A program made the position numbers and the translations under genes. Below the pieces are notes generated by a model. That model made no database searches. It had not been told where the DNA came from and worked only from the letters and a program-made list of their open reading frames with translations. A DNA stretch of 64,000 nucleotides from Aliarcobacter cryaerophilus (GTDB lineage Bacteria > Campylobacterota > Campylobacteria > Campylobacterales > Arcobacteraceae). The DNA is taken from positions 744,001 through 808,000 of the forward strand of contig NZ_CP060694.1 in NCBI RefSeq assembly GCF_014352935.1, written 5' to 3'. This document shows, piece after piece, positions 43,173 through 52,472 of the stretch (positions are counted from its first letter, which is position 1; the number at the start of each line of letters is the position of its first letter).

Positions 43173-44320
43173 CTTATAAGCTCTTTAAAATTTCCATTTT
43201 CATACTCAAAAAGATATGTTTTATTTAGAAGTTGATTGTTTTTAAAATCTAACTCTAATTCATACAGAATATTTTTTGGTGGACTTTTTAAAGCATTTAA
43301 TAGATTTTTTATATTTAATTCTCCTAACTCTTCAATTTTTGATATTTGATTTACCAAAACCTTTGAAGCTAAGAATGCTTCAAATGATATAAATCCCAAA
43401 CTGCTCTCGTTTGAATATTTTTTCATAATTTCTTGATACTCTTGTACTATTTTTAAAGATTTATCGTTGTAGTTTGGTACTATTTGAGAAAATATAAGAT
43501 TTTTTGTATCTGTATTTGTTGCTTCTAGCTCTTTTACAATAGAGTTTGCATCTCCAAAAGATATATTGCAAAAGATTACATTTTTTAGAATTTCATCATT
43601 TTTTGCCTTTTTTATAAATAAAGAGTTTGCTTTATATGCGCCAATCATTACTATTACTTCTGGTTTTGATTTTTTTATTTCATTAAAAGCATGATTTATT
43701 GAAAGTGTATTTCTTTTATATGTACCTGTTGATATTAGTTCTATATTTTTGTTTTTTAAAATTTCTAATGTTGATATATATCCCTCTTCTCCATACTCAT
43801 CATTTTGATAAAAAATTGCTATTTTATCTAATTTTTTTTCATCTACGATATAGTTTAAAAGATTTTCTAACTCTTGTTTATAAGAAGGTCTAAAGTTTAT
43901 GATATTTTTAAGATTTTTATCTCTTAAAAATTGTGCGCCTGAAAATGGTGAAAAATATACCATGCCACTATCTTCTAAAATAGGAAGAACTCTCTTATTT
44001 GTAGGTGTTCCAACTATTCCGTAAAAAGCCAGAATATCATCTTTTGAAAGCTTAGTTATATTTTCATATGTTAAATCAGGTTCATATTTATCATCAAGAA
44101 CTTTTAAAACAATTTTTTTATCTTTTATCAAATTATTATCATTTGCATAGTTAAAATAACTATTTGTAGTTATAAAAACAGCATCTCCCCAAGCTTTCAA
44201 ACCAGAACTTTGTGGCATAGATGAAGCTATTAATATCTCATGTTGTTGCTTGGTTTTTTCAATAGAAATCATAAATATTAAAATAATAATAAGTGTAACA
44301 AATAAAACTTTTTTAATCAT
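43169..44320 (-). CDS. Type I periplasmic binding protein (LivJ-like), putative sensor partner
   Basis: 383 residues with an N-terminal hydrophobic anchor (about 3-20) and the two-lobed fold of branched-chain amino acid or amide binding proteins (DDKYEPDLTYENITKL, FYGIVGTPTNKRVLPIL, ALFYQND-type strand IAIFYQNDEYGEEGY). There is no ABC permease or ATPase nearby; instead the kinase gene overlaps it by four bases, so ligand sensing is more likely than uptake. Likely ligand: a small amino acid, amide or similar molecule, unproven. Confidence 0.83.
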   Translation of the reverse strand: MIKKVLFVTLIIILIFMISIEKTKQQHEILIASSMPQSSGLKAWGDAVFITTNSYFNYANDNNLIKDKKIVLKVLDDKYEPDLTYENITKLSKDDILAFYGIVGTPTNKRVLPILEDSGMVYFSPFSGAQFLRDKNLKNIINFRPSYKQELENLLNYIVDEKKLDKIAIFYQNDEYGEEGYISTLEILKNKNIELISTGTYKRNTLSINHAFNEIKKSKPEVIVMIGAYKANSLFIKKAKNDEILKNVIFCNISFGDANSIVKELEATNTDTKNLIFSQIVPNYNDKSLKIVQEYQEIMKKYSNESSLGFISFEAFLASKVLVNQISKIEELGELNIKNLLNALKSPPKNILYELELDFKNNQLLNKTYLFEYENGNFKELIR

Positions 44321-44456
44321 TCATAAGTTTACATTATTTGTGTTTAAAACTCTCAGTTTAATTGTAATAATATATTCTTCAATATATAGAAATTCAGGTT
44401 TATTTAACTTCTTTAAATATAAAATATGGTAAAATATTTTTTACTAAAAATTAAGG

Positions 44457-44469
44457 GCATAGGTTATGC
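44457..44469. promoter_or_regulatory. Palindrome GCATA-GGT-TATGC over the first start codon of the formate dehydrogenase operon
   Basis: A perfect 13-base dyad that includes the ATG of the multi-ferredoxin gene (44466-44468). The same 13 bases occur at 37896-37908. A protein or RNA fold here could control translation or transcription start; this is inference. Confidence 0.35.
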
Positions 44470-46142
44470 AAGAGTTTATATACTACAATAAAAACGGGTT
44501 GGATTTCCCTTTAAGTGAAAAAATCCAAGTAACTACTAATTTAGATGATATTAAAGATAAAAGTTTTTTAATATCGAACTCAAAAGATGTGAACTCTGAA
44601 TTTATTGCTTCAGAGATAGACTTTTATATTAAAAATTCACAAGATAACTTATCAAAAAAGATTCAAAATGTTTTAAAACTTTATGAGATAAATGCTACAA
44701 GATTTGATTTTGCTCAGGATATTTCTCATAGTGTAGATATCTCAAAAGAGGTTTTGTTAATTACTAAAAATCAAGAAGAGTATGATTTATTCACATCTCA
44801 ATTATCAAAAAATGACTTTGAACTTTTTAGAATAGATGAAACAATTTTAAAAACCATTAGTGGTGAGATTGGAAATTTTGAAGTGGTTGTAAAAGATAGT
44901 CATAAAGATATAACTTTAAGAGTTTCTCAAATTGTTTGGTTTGATGCAAAACCATCTCCTAAAGAGAGAATTGGAGTTTTTGACCCAAACTTAAGTAGCA
45001 TAAATGAAGTAGTTAAAATATTAAAAGATAATATAAACTCTTTTTCATATAGAAAATTTACAACTTATGATAAAACTATTTGTCAATATGATGGAAGAAG
45101 AGAGGTAATTTGTAGTAAGTGTGAAGAGGTTTGCCCAACTGTTGCAATTACTAAAGATGATACAACAAAAACTTTAACTTTTTCTCAAGTTGATTGTCAT
45201 GGATGTGGTGGATGTATTAGTGTTTGTCCAAGTGGAGCATTAGATTATACTCCTACAAATAAAGAGTCACTTTATGAAATTTCAAAGTTTTATAAAGAGA
45301 CACACCCTTTAATTATTCCTTCAAAAATGTCTTTGGATAATTTAAATATAGAGCTTAAAGAGAATGTTTTACCATTTGCAATTGATGGTGAAAAGTTCTT
45401 ACATGAAGGAACTTTGCTTACTTTGCTTCAAATATCAGGTTCTCAACTTATTTTTTATAGTGATTTTTTGTCAAAAGGTACAAAAGATGCTATTAGAATA
45501 TTAAATGATATTTATCAAAAAAGATACCAAAAAGATGCTGTTTTAATTGCTATGAATGAAGATGAATTAGCTTTGGCTTTAAAACAAATATCTTTTGTGG
45601 AAAACTCTTATTTTAACTTTAATCAAGATGGCTTCAAAAAAAGAGAAGTTTTTTCTCATAGACTTCAAAAAATTGTTGGAAATGATGATTTGGGAGTTGT
45701 TGAAACAGGTGAACATATTCATTATGCAAAAGTTGAAGTAAATCAAGATACATGTACTTTATGTCTAGTTTGTGTAGGTGCTTGTAATGTTGGAGCTTTA
45801 GTTGCTGATGCTAGTGATAATACCCTAAGAATAAATCCAAGTATTTGTACAGCATGTGGATATTGTGAAGTTTCTTGTCCTGAGGCAAATTGTTTAACAA
45901 TAAAACAAGATATAATCGAGTTAAAACCAACTTGGTTTAAAGAGAGTGTTTTAGCTCAGGATAAACTTTTTGCATGTGTTGAGTGTGGAGTTGAATTTGC
46001 AACAGCAAAAGCAATAGAAAAAATAGCTTCAAAAATGGCAACAGTTTTTGCAAGTGATCCTGTAAAAGTAAGAAGCTTGTACTGTTGTGCTAATTGTAAA
46101 CCAAAAATTATGATGCAAAGCTATTTTGATAATAGAAAATAA
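44466..46142 (+). CDS. Multi-cluster ferredoxin protein of the formate dehydrogenase operon
   Basis: 558 residues. The first 200 or so have no clusters and no family I can name. Cysteine sets follow: CSKCEEVCP (about 216), CHGCGGCISVCP (about 246), CTLCLVCVGAC (about 430) and CTACGYCEVSCP (about 462), enough for four [4Fe-4S] clusters, then two CxxC pairs (CVECG, CCANC) at about 504 and 540 like a zinc or rubredoxin-type site. No signal peptide, so cytoplasmic. It heads the operon ten bases before the chaperone gene and may pass electrons or help build FdhA. Similar genes precede fdhA in related genomes, from memory. Confidence 0.83.
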   Translation: MQEFIYYNKNGLDFPLSEKIQVTTNLDDIKDKSFLISNSKDVNSEFIASEIDFYIKNSQDNLSKKIQNVLKLYEINATRFDFAQDISHSVDISKEVLLITKNQEEYDLFTSQLSKNDFELFRIDETILKTISGEIGNFEVVVKDSHKDITLRVSQIVWFDAKPSPKERIGVFDPNLSSINEVVKILKDNINSFSYRKFTTYDKTICQYDGRREVICSKCEEVCPTVAITKDDTTKTLTFSQVDCHGCGGCISVCPSGALDYTPTNKESLYEISKFYKETHPLIIPSKMSLDNLNIELKENVLPFAIDGEKFLHEGTLLTLLQISGSQLIFYSDFLSKGTKDAIRILNDIYQKRYQKDAVLIAMNEDELALALKQISFVENSYFNFNQDGFKKREVFSHRLQKIVGNDDLGVVETGEHIHYAKVEVNQDTCTLCLVCVGACNVGALVADASDNTLRINPSICTACGYCEVSCPEANCLTIKQDIIELKPTWFKESVLAQDKLFACVECGVEFATAKAIEKIASKMATVFASDPVKVRSLYCCANCKPKIMMQSYFDNRK

Positions 46143-46151
46143 GGATAAAAA

Positions 46152-46880
46152 ATGCAAGATACACAATCTATAAATAAAGCTAGAGCGATATATTACAACT
46201 TGTTTGCAAACTTTTTTGTTCCAAGTTCAGATATAAAAAACTATTTTGAACTTTTTAGACTCTTAAATCTTTTAAAAGATAGCTCTTTGGATGAAGCTTC
46301 TGAAGAGTCAATCAAAAATATTTTAAATCTTTTAGATAAGGATTCAAATCAATCTTTAATACAAGAGTATGATGATATTTTTCATAATCCTGTTTATGAA
46401 AAAGTTAGACAAACAGCCTCTTTCTATGATGAGGGTGTTGAATCTGGTAAAAAAAGAGTAGAGATGATTCAATTTGTTGCAAAAACAAAGCTTAGAAGAG
46501 ATGAAAATAGATATTTTGAATATGAAGATTCTGTTGGCTTTATATTTTCAATAATGTCTGAATTGTCTAATTTAGTTGCTCTTGGAGAAAAGCAGTATGA
46601 AAATACTGTTCATTGTATTTTTGAACAAATTTTAAATCCTTTTGTAGATGAGTTTGCAAAAAGTATTTATGAGCACAAAAAAGCAAATATCTATAAAGAA
46701 CTCATGGTTGTTTTACACTCATTTATTGAATTTGAAAGATTATATTTAGAGGTTACAAAACCACTAAAAAAAGAGAAAGCTAAAAAACAAGTAACTGATA
46801 ACTGGGGAGATATTACTCCAGAGGAAAGAGAAAGAAGAGAGAGAAATAGAGCATTAAAAGCTTTAGGTCCTAAAAACTAA
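46152..46880 (+). CDS. TorD-family chaperone for formate dehydrogenase
   Basis: 242 residues, all-helical, cytoplasmic. TorD/DmsD-like features: RAIYYNLFANFFVPSSD near the start, QEYDDIFHNP and SFYDEGVESGKKRVEMIQF. These proteins hold Tat-dependent molybdo- or tungstoenzymes until the cofactor is in. The C-terminal tail is highly charged (TPEERERRERNRALKALGPKN). Located three genes before fdhA as in Campylobacter jejuni, where such a gene is tied to formate dehydrogenase. Confidence 0.9.
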   Translation: MQDTQSINKARAIYYNLFANFFVPSSDIKNYFELFRLLNLLKDSSLDEASEESIKNILNLLDKDSNQSLIQEYDDIFHNPVYEKVRQTASFYDEGVESGKKRVEMIQFVAKTKLRRDENRYFEYEDSVGFIFSIMSELSNLVALGEKQYENTVHCIFEQILNPFVDEFAKSIYEHKKANIYKELMVVLHSFIEFERLYLEVTKPLKKEKAKKQVTDNWGDITPEERERRERNRALKALGPKN

Positions 46881-46898
46881 AAAGGTATTCCTTTTTAG
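46877..46898 (+). terminator. Hairpin between the chaperone gene and the small Tat gene
   Basis: CTAAAAAGG and CCTTTTTAG form a nine-base perfect stem with a TATT loop, overlapping the chaperone stop codon. Only a short T-run follows (ATTTTAT), so partial termination or RNA processing before fdhA is likely. The 98-base gap after it may hold a second promoter for fdhA. Confidence 0.5.
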
Positions 46899-46978
46899 GG
46901 ATTTTATAAAGGAAGTTTAACTTTTTTTATAAAGTCTCTTAAGTTTAGAGGGGCTTAATTTCTATAAGGAGGTCAGTC

Positions 46979-47191
46979 GTGCAAGAAAGTAGAAGAGCTT
47001 TTGCAAAAAAAGCAGCAATTATCACAGCTGCTGCAGTTGCTACAACTGGAACTGTTGTATTGGCTGGAAATGGTGAAACATCTGTTCAAGATGATTCAAA
47101 CAATGGTGTTGTTGTTGGAAAATCTAATAAAAAAGAGATTCTATACAAAAAAACAATGGCTTGGGAAGAGTTTTATAAAAACGCAAAATAA
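46979..47191 (+). CDS. Small Tat-signal protein before fdhA
   Basis: 70 residues starting at GTG (46979-46981), fixed by AAGGAGG six bases upstream. N-terminus ESRRAFAKKAAIITAAAVATT is a Tat-type signal; the remainder is short and polar (GKSNKKEILYKKTMAWEEFYKNAK). Formate dehydrogenase loci of Campylobacterota carry such a small protein. Possibly a non-catalytic subunit or targeting partner for FdhA. It lies 18 bases before fdhA. Confidence 0.82.
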   Translation: MQESRRAFAKKAAIITAAAVATTGTVVLAGNGETSVQDDSNNGVVVGKSNKKEILYKKTMAWEEFYKNAK

Positions 47192-47209
47192 ATTTAGTAG
47201 GAGAAGCTT

Positions 47210-50032
47210 ATGTCAGCAAATACATATGAAGCTTTAAATGCAAAAGTAGGAAGACGGTCGTTTTTAAAAATGGCAGCAGTTTCTACAGCATTTGGAGTTA
47301 CATCATCTTTTGCAAGTACAGTAGCAACTAGAGCAGCTACAGAAGAAGAGATTAAAAATCCTTTTCCTGGTTCAAAAATTGTAAAAACAATTTGTACAGC
47401 ATGTTCTGTTGGTTGTGGTGTTATTGCAGAAGTTCAAAATGGTGTGTGGGTAAGACAAGAGGTAGCACAAGATCATCCAGTATCACTTGGAGGGCATTGT
47501 TGTAAAGGTGCCGATATGATTGATATGGTTAAATCTGAGGTTAGATTAAAATACCCAATGGTTAAGAAAAATGGTCAATGGCAAAGAATTTCATGGGATG
47601 AAGCTTTAAATAATATTGCATCAAAACTTGAAGATTTAAGACAAAAAGATGGTCCTGATTCAACAATGTTTTTAGGATCAGCAAAATTTAATAACGAGCA
47701 AGCATATTACTATAGAAAATTTGCTGCTATGTTTGGAACAAACAATATAGATCATCAAGCTAGAATTTGACATAGCTCAACAGTTGCCGGTGTGGCAAAT
47801 ACATGGGGTTATGGTGCTATGACAAATTCTTTGGGAGATATTCAAAACTCTAAAGCAATTATAATTTTTGGAGCAAATCCAGCGGTTAATCACCCAGTTG
47901 GTTTCCAACACTTTTTAAAAGCTAAAGAGAGAAACAATGCAAAGATTATTGTAGTAGATCCAAGATTTACTAAAACTGCTGCAAAAGCAGATTTATATGC
48001 ACAAATTAGACCAGGTACTGATATTCCATTTATGTATGGAATGTTAAATATCATTTTTGAAAATGGTTGGCATGACAAAAACTTTATTAATGATAGAGTT
48101 TATGGTATGGAAGATATTATGGCAGAGGCTAAAAATTGGCCAATTGAAAGAGTTGCTGATGTAACAGGAGTTAAAGCTGATTTAATAGTTCAAATTACAA
48201 AACTTTATGCAGCATCAAAACCAGGAACTTTGGTATGGGCTATGGGATTAACTCAACATACAATAGGAACTTCAAATACAAGAATGGCACCAATTTTACA
48301 ATTGGCTCTTGGAAATATGGGAGTTGCTGGTGGTGGAACTAATATTTTAAGAGGTCATGATAATGTTCAAGGTGCAACAGACTTTGGTTGTTTATCAGAT
48401 TCACTTCCTGGATATTATGGTCTAGCTGAAGGTTCATGGAAATATTTTGCTTCTTCTTGGGGAGTTGATTTTGAGTGGCTTAAAGGAAGATTTAAAGATC
48501 CTTCTTGGATGGGTAAAAATGGATTTACACTTGCACGTTGGTGGGCTGGTGTTTTAGCCGGAAATGAAGGTGAAGATGCTATTCATAATGCTGGAACTAA
48601 CCTAAAAGCACTTTTTGTAATGGGTAATGGAATTACTTCAACTGCTCAAACAAAAAAAGTAAAAGAGGCTTTAGATAAGTTAGAGTTAGCAGTATTTTGT
48701 GACCCATTTGTAAATGAGGGTGCAATTATTACTGATAAACAAGACGATGTTTATATTTTACCAGCAGCAACTCAGTTTGAAACAGCAGGATCTGTAACTG
48801 CAACAAATAGAAGTGGTCAATGGAGATATGAAGTTGTAAAACCTATGTATGAATCAAAACCTGATCAAGAAATCATGTTTGAATTAGCAAAAAGATTAGG
48901 ATTTTACGAGCAATTAACTGCTGGAATGCAAAAAGGTAAAGATTTTGTTTGGCCAGAAGATGCAACAAATGAGATAGCAAGAATTATTAAAACTATTGGA
49001 TTAACTGGATGGAGAGCTGAAAGACTTAAAAAACATACAGATAATTGGCATATGTTTGATGAGATTTCACTAGCTGGTTATGGTGATATGGCTGGTGAAT
49101 ACTATGGTTTACCATGGCCTTGTTGGACAGAAAAACACTCAGGAAGCCCAAATCTTTATGATATTTCAAAACCAGTTAAATTTGGTGGTATGGGATTTAG
49201 ACAAAACTTTGGTTTAGAACATGAAGGACAAACACTTTTAACTCCAAAAGGTTCAGCACCAGTTGGTGGTGTTCAAGATGGTGGATATCCAGAGATTACA
49301 AAAGAGAATATTGAATCAGTTTTAAAAATTACTTTAACTGAAGATGAAAAAGCTAAAATGGGTGCTAACTGGAAAGTTGATAAATCTAACTTGATAGTTG
49401 AAAAATGCATGGAAGCTGGAATTGCTCCTTATGGAAATGCAAAAGCAAGAGCAAAAGTTTGGCAATGGGCAGATCCTATTCCAAAACATAGAGAGCCTTT
49501 ACATACTCCAAGAACGGATTTAATTAAAGATTATCCAAGTTTTGCAGATAAAAAAGATCACTGGAGAGTTGATACTAGATATATTAGTGAACAGACAAAA
49601 CAAGATTGGGCAAAAGATTTCCCAACAAACCTTGTAACTGGAAGATTAGTAAATCTAAATGGTGCTGGAGTTGAAAATAGAGCTAGTAAATATTTAGCTA
49701 GATTAACACCTGAAATGTTCTGTGATATTAATCCAGATTTAGCAGGAAGACATGGTATTAGAAATGGTTCTATGATGTGGATTCACTCTCCAAATGGAAC
49801 GAAAATTAAAGTTAAAGCAAAATACTCTTACTCTGTTACACCTGATAGAGTATTCCTACCATTCCATTTTGCTGGAATTATGGAAGGTGTTGATTTAAGC
49901 CATAGATATCCAACTGGAACACTACCTTATGCAATAGGTGAGAGTGCAAATACAGTTACTAACTACGGTTATGACATAGTTACACAAATCCCTGAAACAA
50001 AAGGTGGTTTATGTAGAGTAGAAAGAGCTTAG
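47210..50032 (+). CDS. fdhA: Formate dehydrogenase catalytic subunit, selenocysteine-containing
   Basis: The frame from 47210 meets TGA at 47768-47770 (codon 187) and then continues without a break to 50032, giving 940 residues. The TGA falls exactly at the metal-ligand position: ARI-U-HSSTVAGVANT, as in selenocysteine formate dehydrogenases. A Tat signal (GRRSFLKMAAVS), a [4Fe-4S] set (CTACSVGCG then HCCKGAD) and a bis-molybdopterin fold follow. It oxidises formate in the periplasm; Mo or W at the active site is open, but TupABC nearby favours tungsten. Translating it as two separate proteins would be wrong. Confidence 0.96.
47768..47805 (+). promoter_or_regulatory. UGA selenocysteine codon with bacterial SECIS hairpin
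   Basis: Right after the UGA comes an apical stem TTGCC-GGTGT-GGCAA at 47784-47798, with the loop starting GGT as in the E. coli fdhF element. The distance of about 14 bases from UGA to the apical stem fits SelB recognition. SelD is encoded in the window. Confidence 0.8.
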
Positions 50033-50042
50033 GAGAAGTAAC

Positions 50043-50657
50043 ATGAGTAATAATAAGATAAATTTTGCAAGAATGAAGTTCTATTGTGATGAAAATAGAT
50101 GTATTCATTGTGATGGTTGTTCAGTTGCTTGTGCCTCGGCACATGAGTTACCAGTTGAGATTAGTAGAAGAAAAGTTGTTACTGTAAATGAGGGTAAACA
50201 AGGAATGGAGTTTTCATTATCTGTTGCTTGTATGCATTGTACAGATGCACCTTGTGAACAGGTTTGTCCAGTTGATTGTTTCTACATCAGAGAAGATGGT
50301 ATAGTTTTACATGATAAAAATAAATGTATAGGTTGTTCATACTGTCTATATGCTTGTCCTTTTGGTGCACCACAATTTCCTAGCAATGGAGCTTTTGGTA
50401 CAAAAGGTGTTATGGATAAATGTACTATGTGTGCTGGTGGTCCTGAAGAGACAAATAGTGAACATGAAAGAGAACTATACGGTCAAAATAGAATAGCTGA
50501 AGGTAAAGTTCCTGTATGTGCTGCTATGTGTTCAACAAAAGCTCTACTTGTTGGAGATGCTGAATCTGTAGCAAATATATATAGAGAAAGAGTTTTATCT
50601 TTCGGTCATGGAACTCAATCAGCACCATTTGGTTGGGATAAAGCTTATGGAAAATAA
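50043..50657 (+). CDS. fdhB: Formate dehydrogenase iron-sulfur subunit
   Basis: 204 residues with four ferredoxin-type cysteine sets: CIHCDGCSVAC, CMHCTDAPCEQVCP, CIGCSYCLYACP and CTMC with the later CAAMC. This is the standard FdhB/NrfC-like pattern carrying electrons from FdhA to the membrane cytochrome. No signal of its own; exported with FdhA through Tat. AGGAGAAGTAAC lies before the ATG. Confidence 0.95.
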   Translation: MSNNKINFARMKFYCDENRCIHCDGCSVACASAHELPVEISRRKVVTVNEGKQGMEFSLSVACMHCTDAPCEQVCPVDCFYIREDGIVLHDKNKCIGCSYCLYACPFGAPQFPSNGAFGTKGVMDKCTMCAGGPEETNSEHERELYGQNRIAEGKVPVCAAMCSTKALLVGDAESVANIYRERVLSFGHGTQSAPFGWDKAYGK

Positions 50658-51612
50658 AAGTTTTCTAAGTGAATATAAAGCTTACGTAATAGTAGGCTTT
50701 TTGTTCATGCTTTTAACATATTGGTACTTTTGGTTAGCAACAATTGCTGATATAAACTATGTTTACCAATTTTTAATGCAAATGTTAAAAGGAAATTTTA
50801 CTGGACAAATTGTACCTTTTGATAGTTTAACACAGTATCAACAAATGGAAGTGGGTCTTTTTGGACCTAGATATGATGCAATTGCGCCTGAAGTTATAAG
50901 AGCATTTGAAGAGAGACAACATCTACTTCCTTGGGTTTTCTTTGTAGAATTTTGGTTGTTTGTAATTATGTTTATAGTTGCAAAAGGAAGAAAACAAGCA
51001 AAAATCACTAGAGAAAATGATAAAGTACAAGTTTACTCACTTTTTCAAAGAGTTGTTCTTTTATTAAATATTGTAATTATGATTTATCTGTTTATAACTG
51101 GTTTTTCAATAACATTTGGAAACTGGACAGGTGGAGGATATATTCCTAGACTTATGAGAGCTACACATGAAGTTGTTGGTGTTGCTTGGATTCCAGTTTG
51201 GTTTATTGTTACAGTTATTGCATTTAAAGATCACAAATACTTTGTAAGACCTAGTTCTAAAATATGGCATAAATTCTTTTTAAGAGGAAAATATGAGCAT
51301 ATGAATAGAATCAACTACTATATGTATGTTGCATTTGGTTTTTTACTTGTATTAAGTGGTTTTACAATATGGTATATGTTTCCAGATGCAGCAACGCATG
51401 CACAAACAATACAGATAAAAAGATTTATTTTATTTATCCATTTTATGGGTAGTGCAATTATCTCTTTCTTTACATTTGAAACAGTATATTCATACTTTGT
51501 TTCAGTAAAAGGTTATATTCCAGGTGTGATAACTGGGAAATTGCCAATTGAGTACTTAGAACAACTAAGACCAGATGTATTGGAAGAAGATAAAGATTTA
51601 TTAAAAAGATAG
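50647..51612 (+). CDS. fdhC: Formate dehydrogenase cytochrome b subunit
   Basis: 321 residues from the ATG at 50647, which overlaps the end of fdhB; a start 13 codons earlier would overlap more. Four or five membrane helices, with histidines in TMs (RATHEVVGVAW, FIHFMGSAIIS) for two b hemes, as in the FDH-N gamma family. It passes electrons to the menaquinone pool. A longer N-terminal helix and periplasmic loop (about 30-90) precede the core. Confidence 0.93.
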   Translation: MENKSFLSEYKAYVIVGFLFMLLTYWYFWLATIADINYVYQFLMQMLKGNFTGQIVPFDSLTQYQQMEVGLFGPRYDAIAPEVIRAFEERQHLLPWVFFVEFWLFVIMFIVAKGRKQAKITRENDKVQVYSLFQRVVLLLNIVIMIYLFITGFSITFGNWTGGGYIPRLMRATHEVVGVAWIPVWFIVTVIAFKDHKYFVRPSSKIWHKFFLRGKYEHMNRINYYMYVAFGFLLVLSGFTIWYMFPDAATHAQTIQIKRFILFIHFMGSAIISFFTFETVYSYFVSVKGYIPGVITGKLPIEYLEQLRPDVLEEDKDLLKR

Positions 51613-51634
51613 GAAAAGCTTTAGGGCTTTTTCT
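51611..51634 (+). terminator. Terminator after fdhC
   Basis: AGGAAAAGC and GCTTTTTCT form a nine-base stem with one G-U pair and a six-base loop, overlapping the fdhC stop codon. It divides the structural genes from the fdhD set, which then has its own operator. Confidence 0.65.
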
Positions 51635-51652
51635 ATTTAAAAAAAGATTTTA

Positions 51653-51673
51653 AATATGCAAATTTTGCATATT
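51653..51673. promoter_or_regulatory. 21-bp palindromic operator before fdhD
   Basis: AATATGCAA-ATT-TTGCATATT is a perfect dyad ending just before the fdhD ribosome site (AAGGA). An identical-arm copy lies at 53269-53289. Both surround the ModE-like regulator gene, its likely reader. Confidence 0.65.
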
Positions 51674-51683
51674 AAGGAAAACT

Positions 51684-52472
51684 ATGGATAATAGCAAATA
51701 TTTAAAAACAGTAATTATTGACAAACTTATAGAAAATGAAGCCAATATGGTTGAAGACGTGACAATTGAAGAAGCACGTCTAAACCTATATTTAAACGGA
51801 GAAAAAGCTATATCTATGATGACAATACCAAAAGACCAAGATGCACATGCAATTGGTTTTTTAATGAGTGAGAATGTAATCTCTTCTATTGCTGACATAG
51901 AAGAGCTTACAGTTAGTGCTGATGGGTTAAGAGTAGATGTAAAAGCAAAAATAGATGAAAACTCACTACAAAATTTATATAAAGAGAAGACTTTAGTAAG
52001 TGGTTGTGGTGGAGGAGTTACTGGAAATATTGAAGGAAGTTTAGAGATCCCATTTAATCAAACTGCTTTTAAAATAAAGCCAGAAACTATTTATACTGAA
52101 GTTAAAAAGTTTTATCAAGAGAGTGAACTTTATAACTTAACAGGTTGTGTTCATAAAGCTATGATTTATTTGCTTGATGGAACAACTGTAACAGCTGAGG
52201 ATATTGGAAGGCACAACGCTATTGATAAAGCAATTGGAAAGTGTAAACTGCAAGGTCTTGATACTACAAAATCAATTTTGTTTGTAAGTGGAAGATTAAG
52301 TTCAGAGATGGTTACAAAAGCTGTGATGCACAAAATCCCAATAGTTGTATCAAGAACTGCACCCACATATTTAGGTGTTCAAACAGCACATAAACACGGT
52401 CTTACACTTATCGGATTTGCAAGAGGTAAAAAGATGAATCTTTATACTCATAGTGGAAGAATTGATGTCTAG
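51684..52472 (+). CDS. fdhD: Formate dehydrogenase sulfurtransferase FdhD
   Basis: 262 residues. Family signatures: NLYLNGEKAISMMTIPKDQDAHAIGFL, SGCGGGVTG and TGCVHKAMI, TAEDIGRHNAIDKAIGK, FVSGRLSSEMVTKA. FdhD moves sulfur from a cysteine desulfurase to the molybdopterin cofactor, needed for FdhA activity. The mobile-loop motif has one cysteine (GCGGG) where E. coli has CxxC. It overlaps the next gene by eight bases. Confidence 0.95.
   Translation: MDNSKYLKTVIIDKLIENEANMVEDVTIEEARLNLYLNGEKAISMMTIPKDQDAHAIGFLMSENVISSIADIEELTVSADGLRVDVKAKIDENSLQNLYKEKTLVSGCGGGVTGNIEGSLEIPFNQTAFKIKPETIYTEVKKFYQESELYNLTGCVHKAMIYLLDGTTVTAEDIGRHNAIDKAIGKCKLQGLDTTKSILFVSGRLSSEMVTKAVMHKIPIVVSRTAPTYLGVQTAHKHGLTLIGFARGKKMNLYTHSGRIDV

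Noticed and set aside
43169..44320. Complete branched-chain amino acid ABC transporter
   Set aside because: No permease or ATPase genes adjoin; the partner genes are a kinase and a regulator.
47768..47770. Premature stop or frameshift in fdhA making two genes or a pseudogene
   Set aside because: The frame continues unchanged after TGA, the codon sits at the known selenocysteine site, and a SECIS-like hairpin follows.
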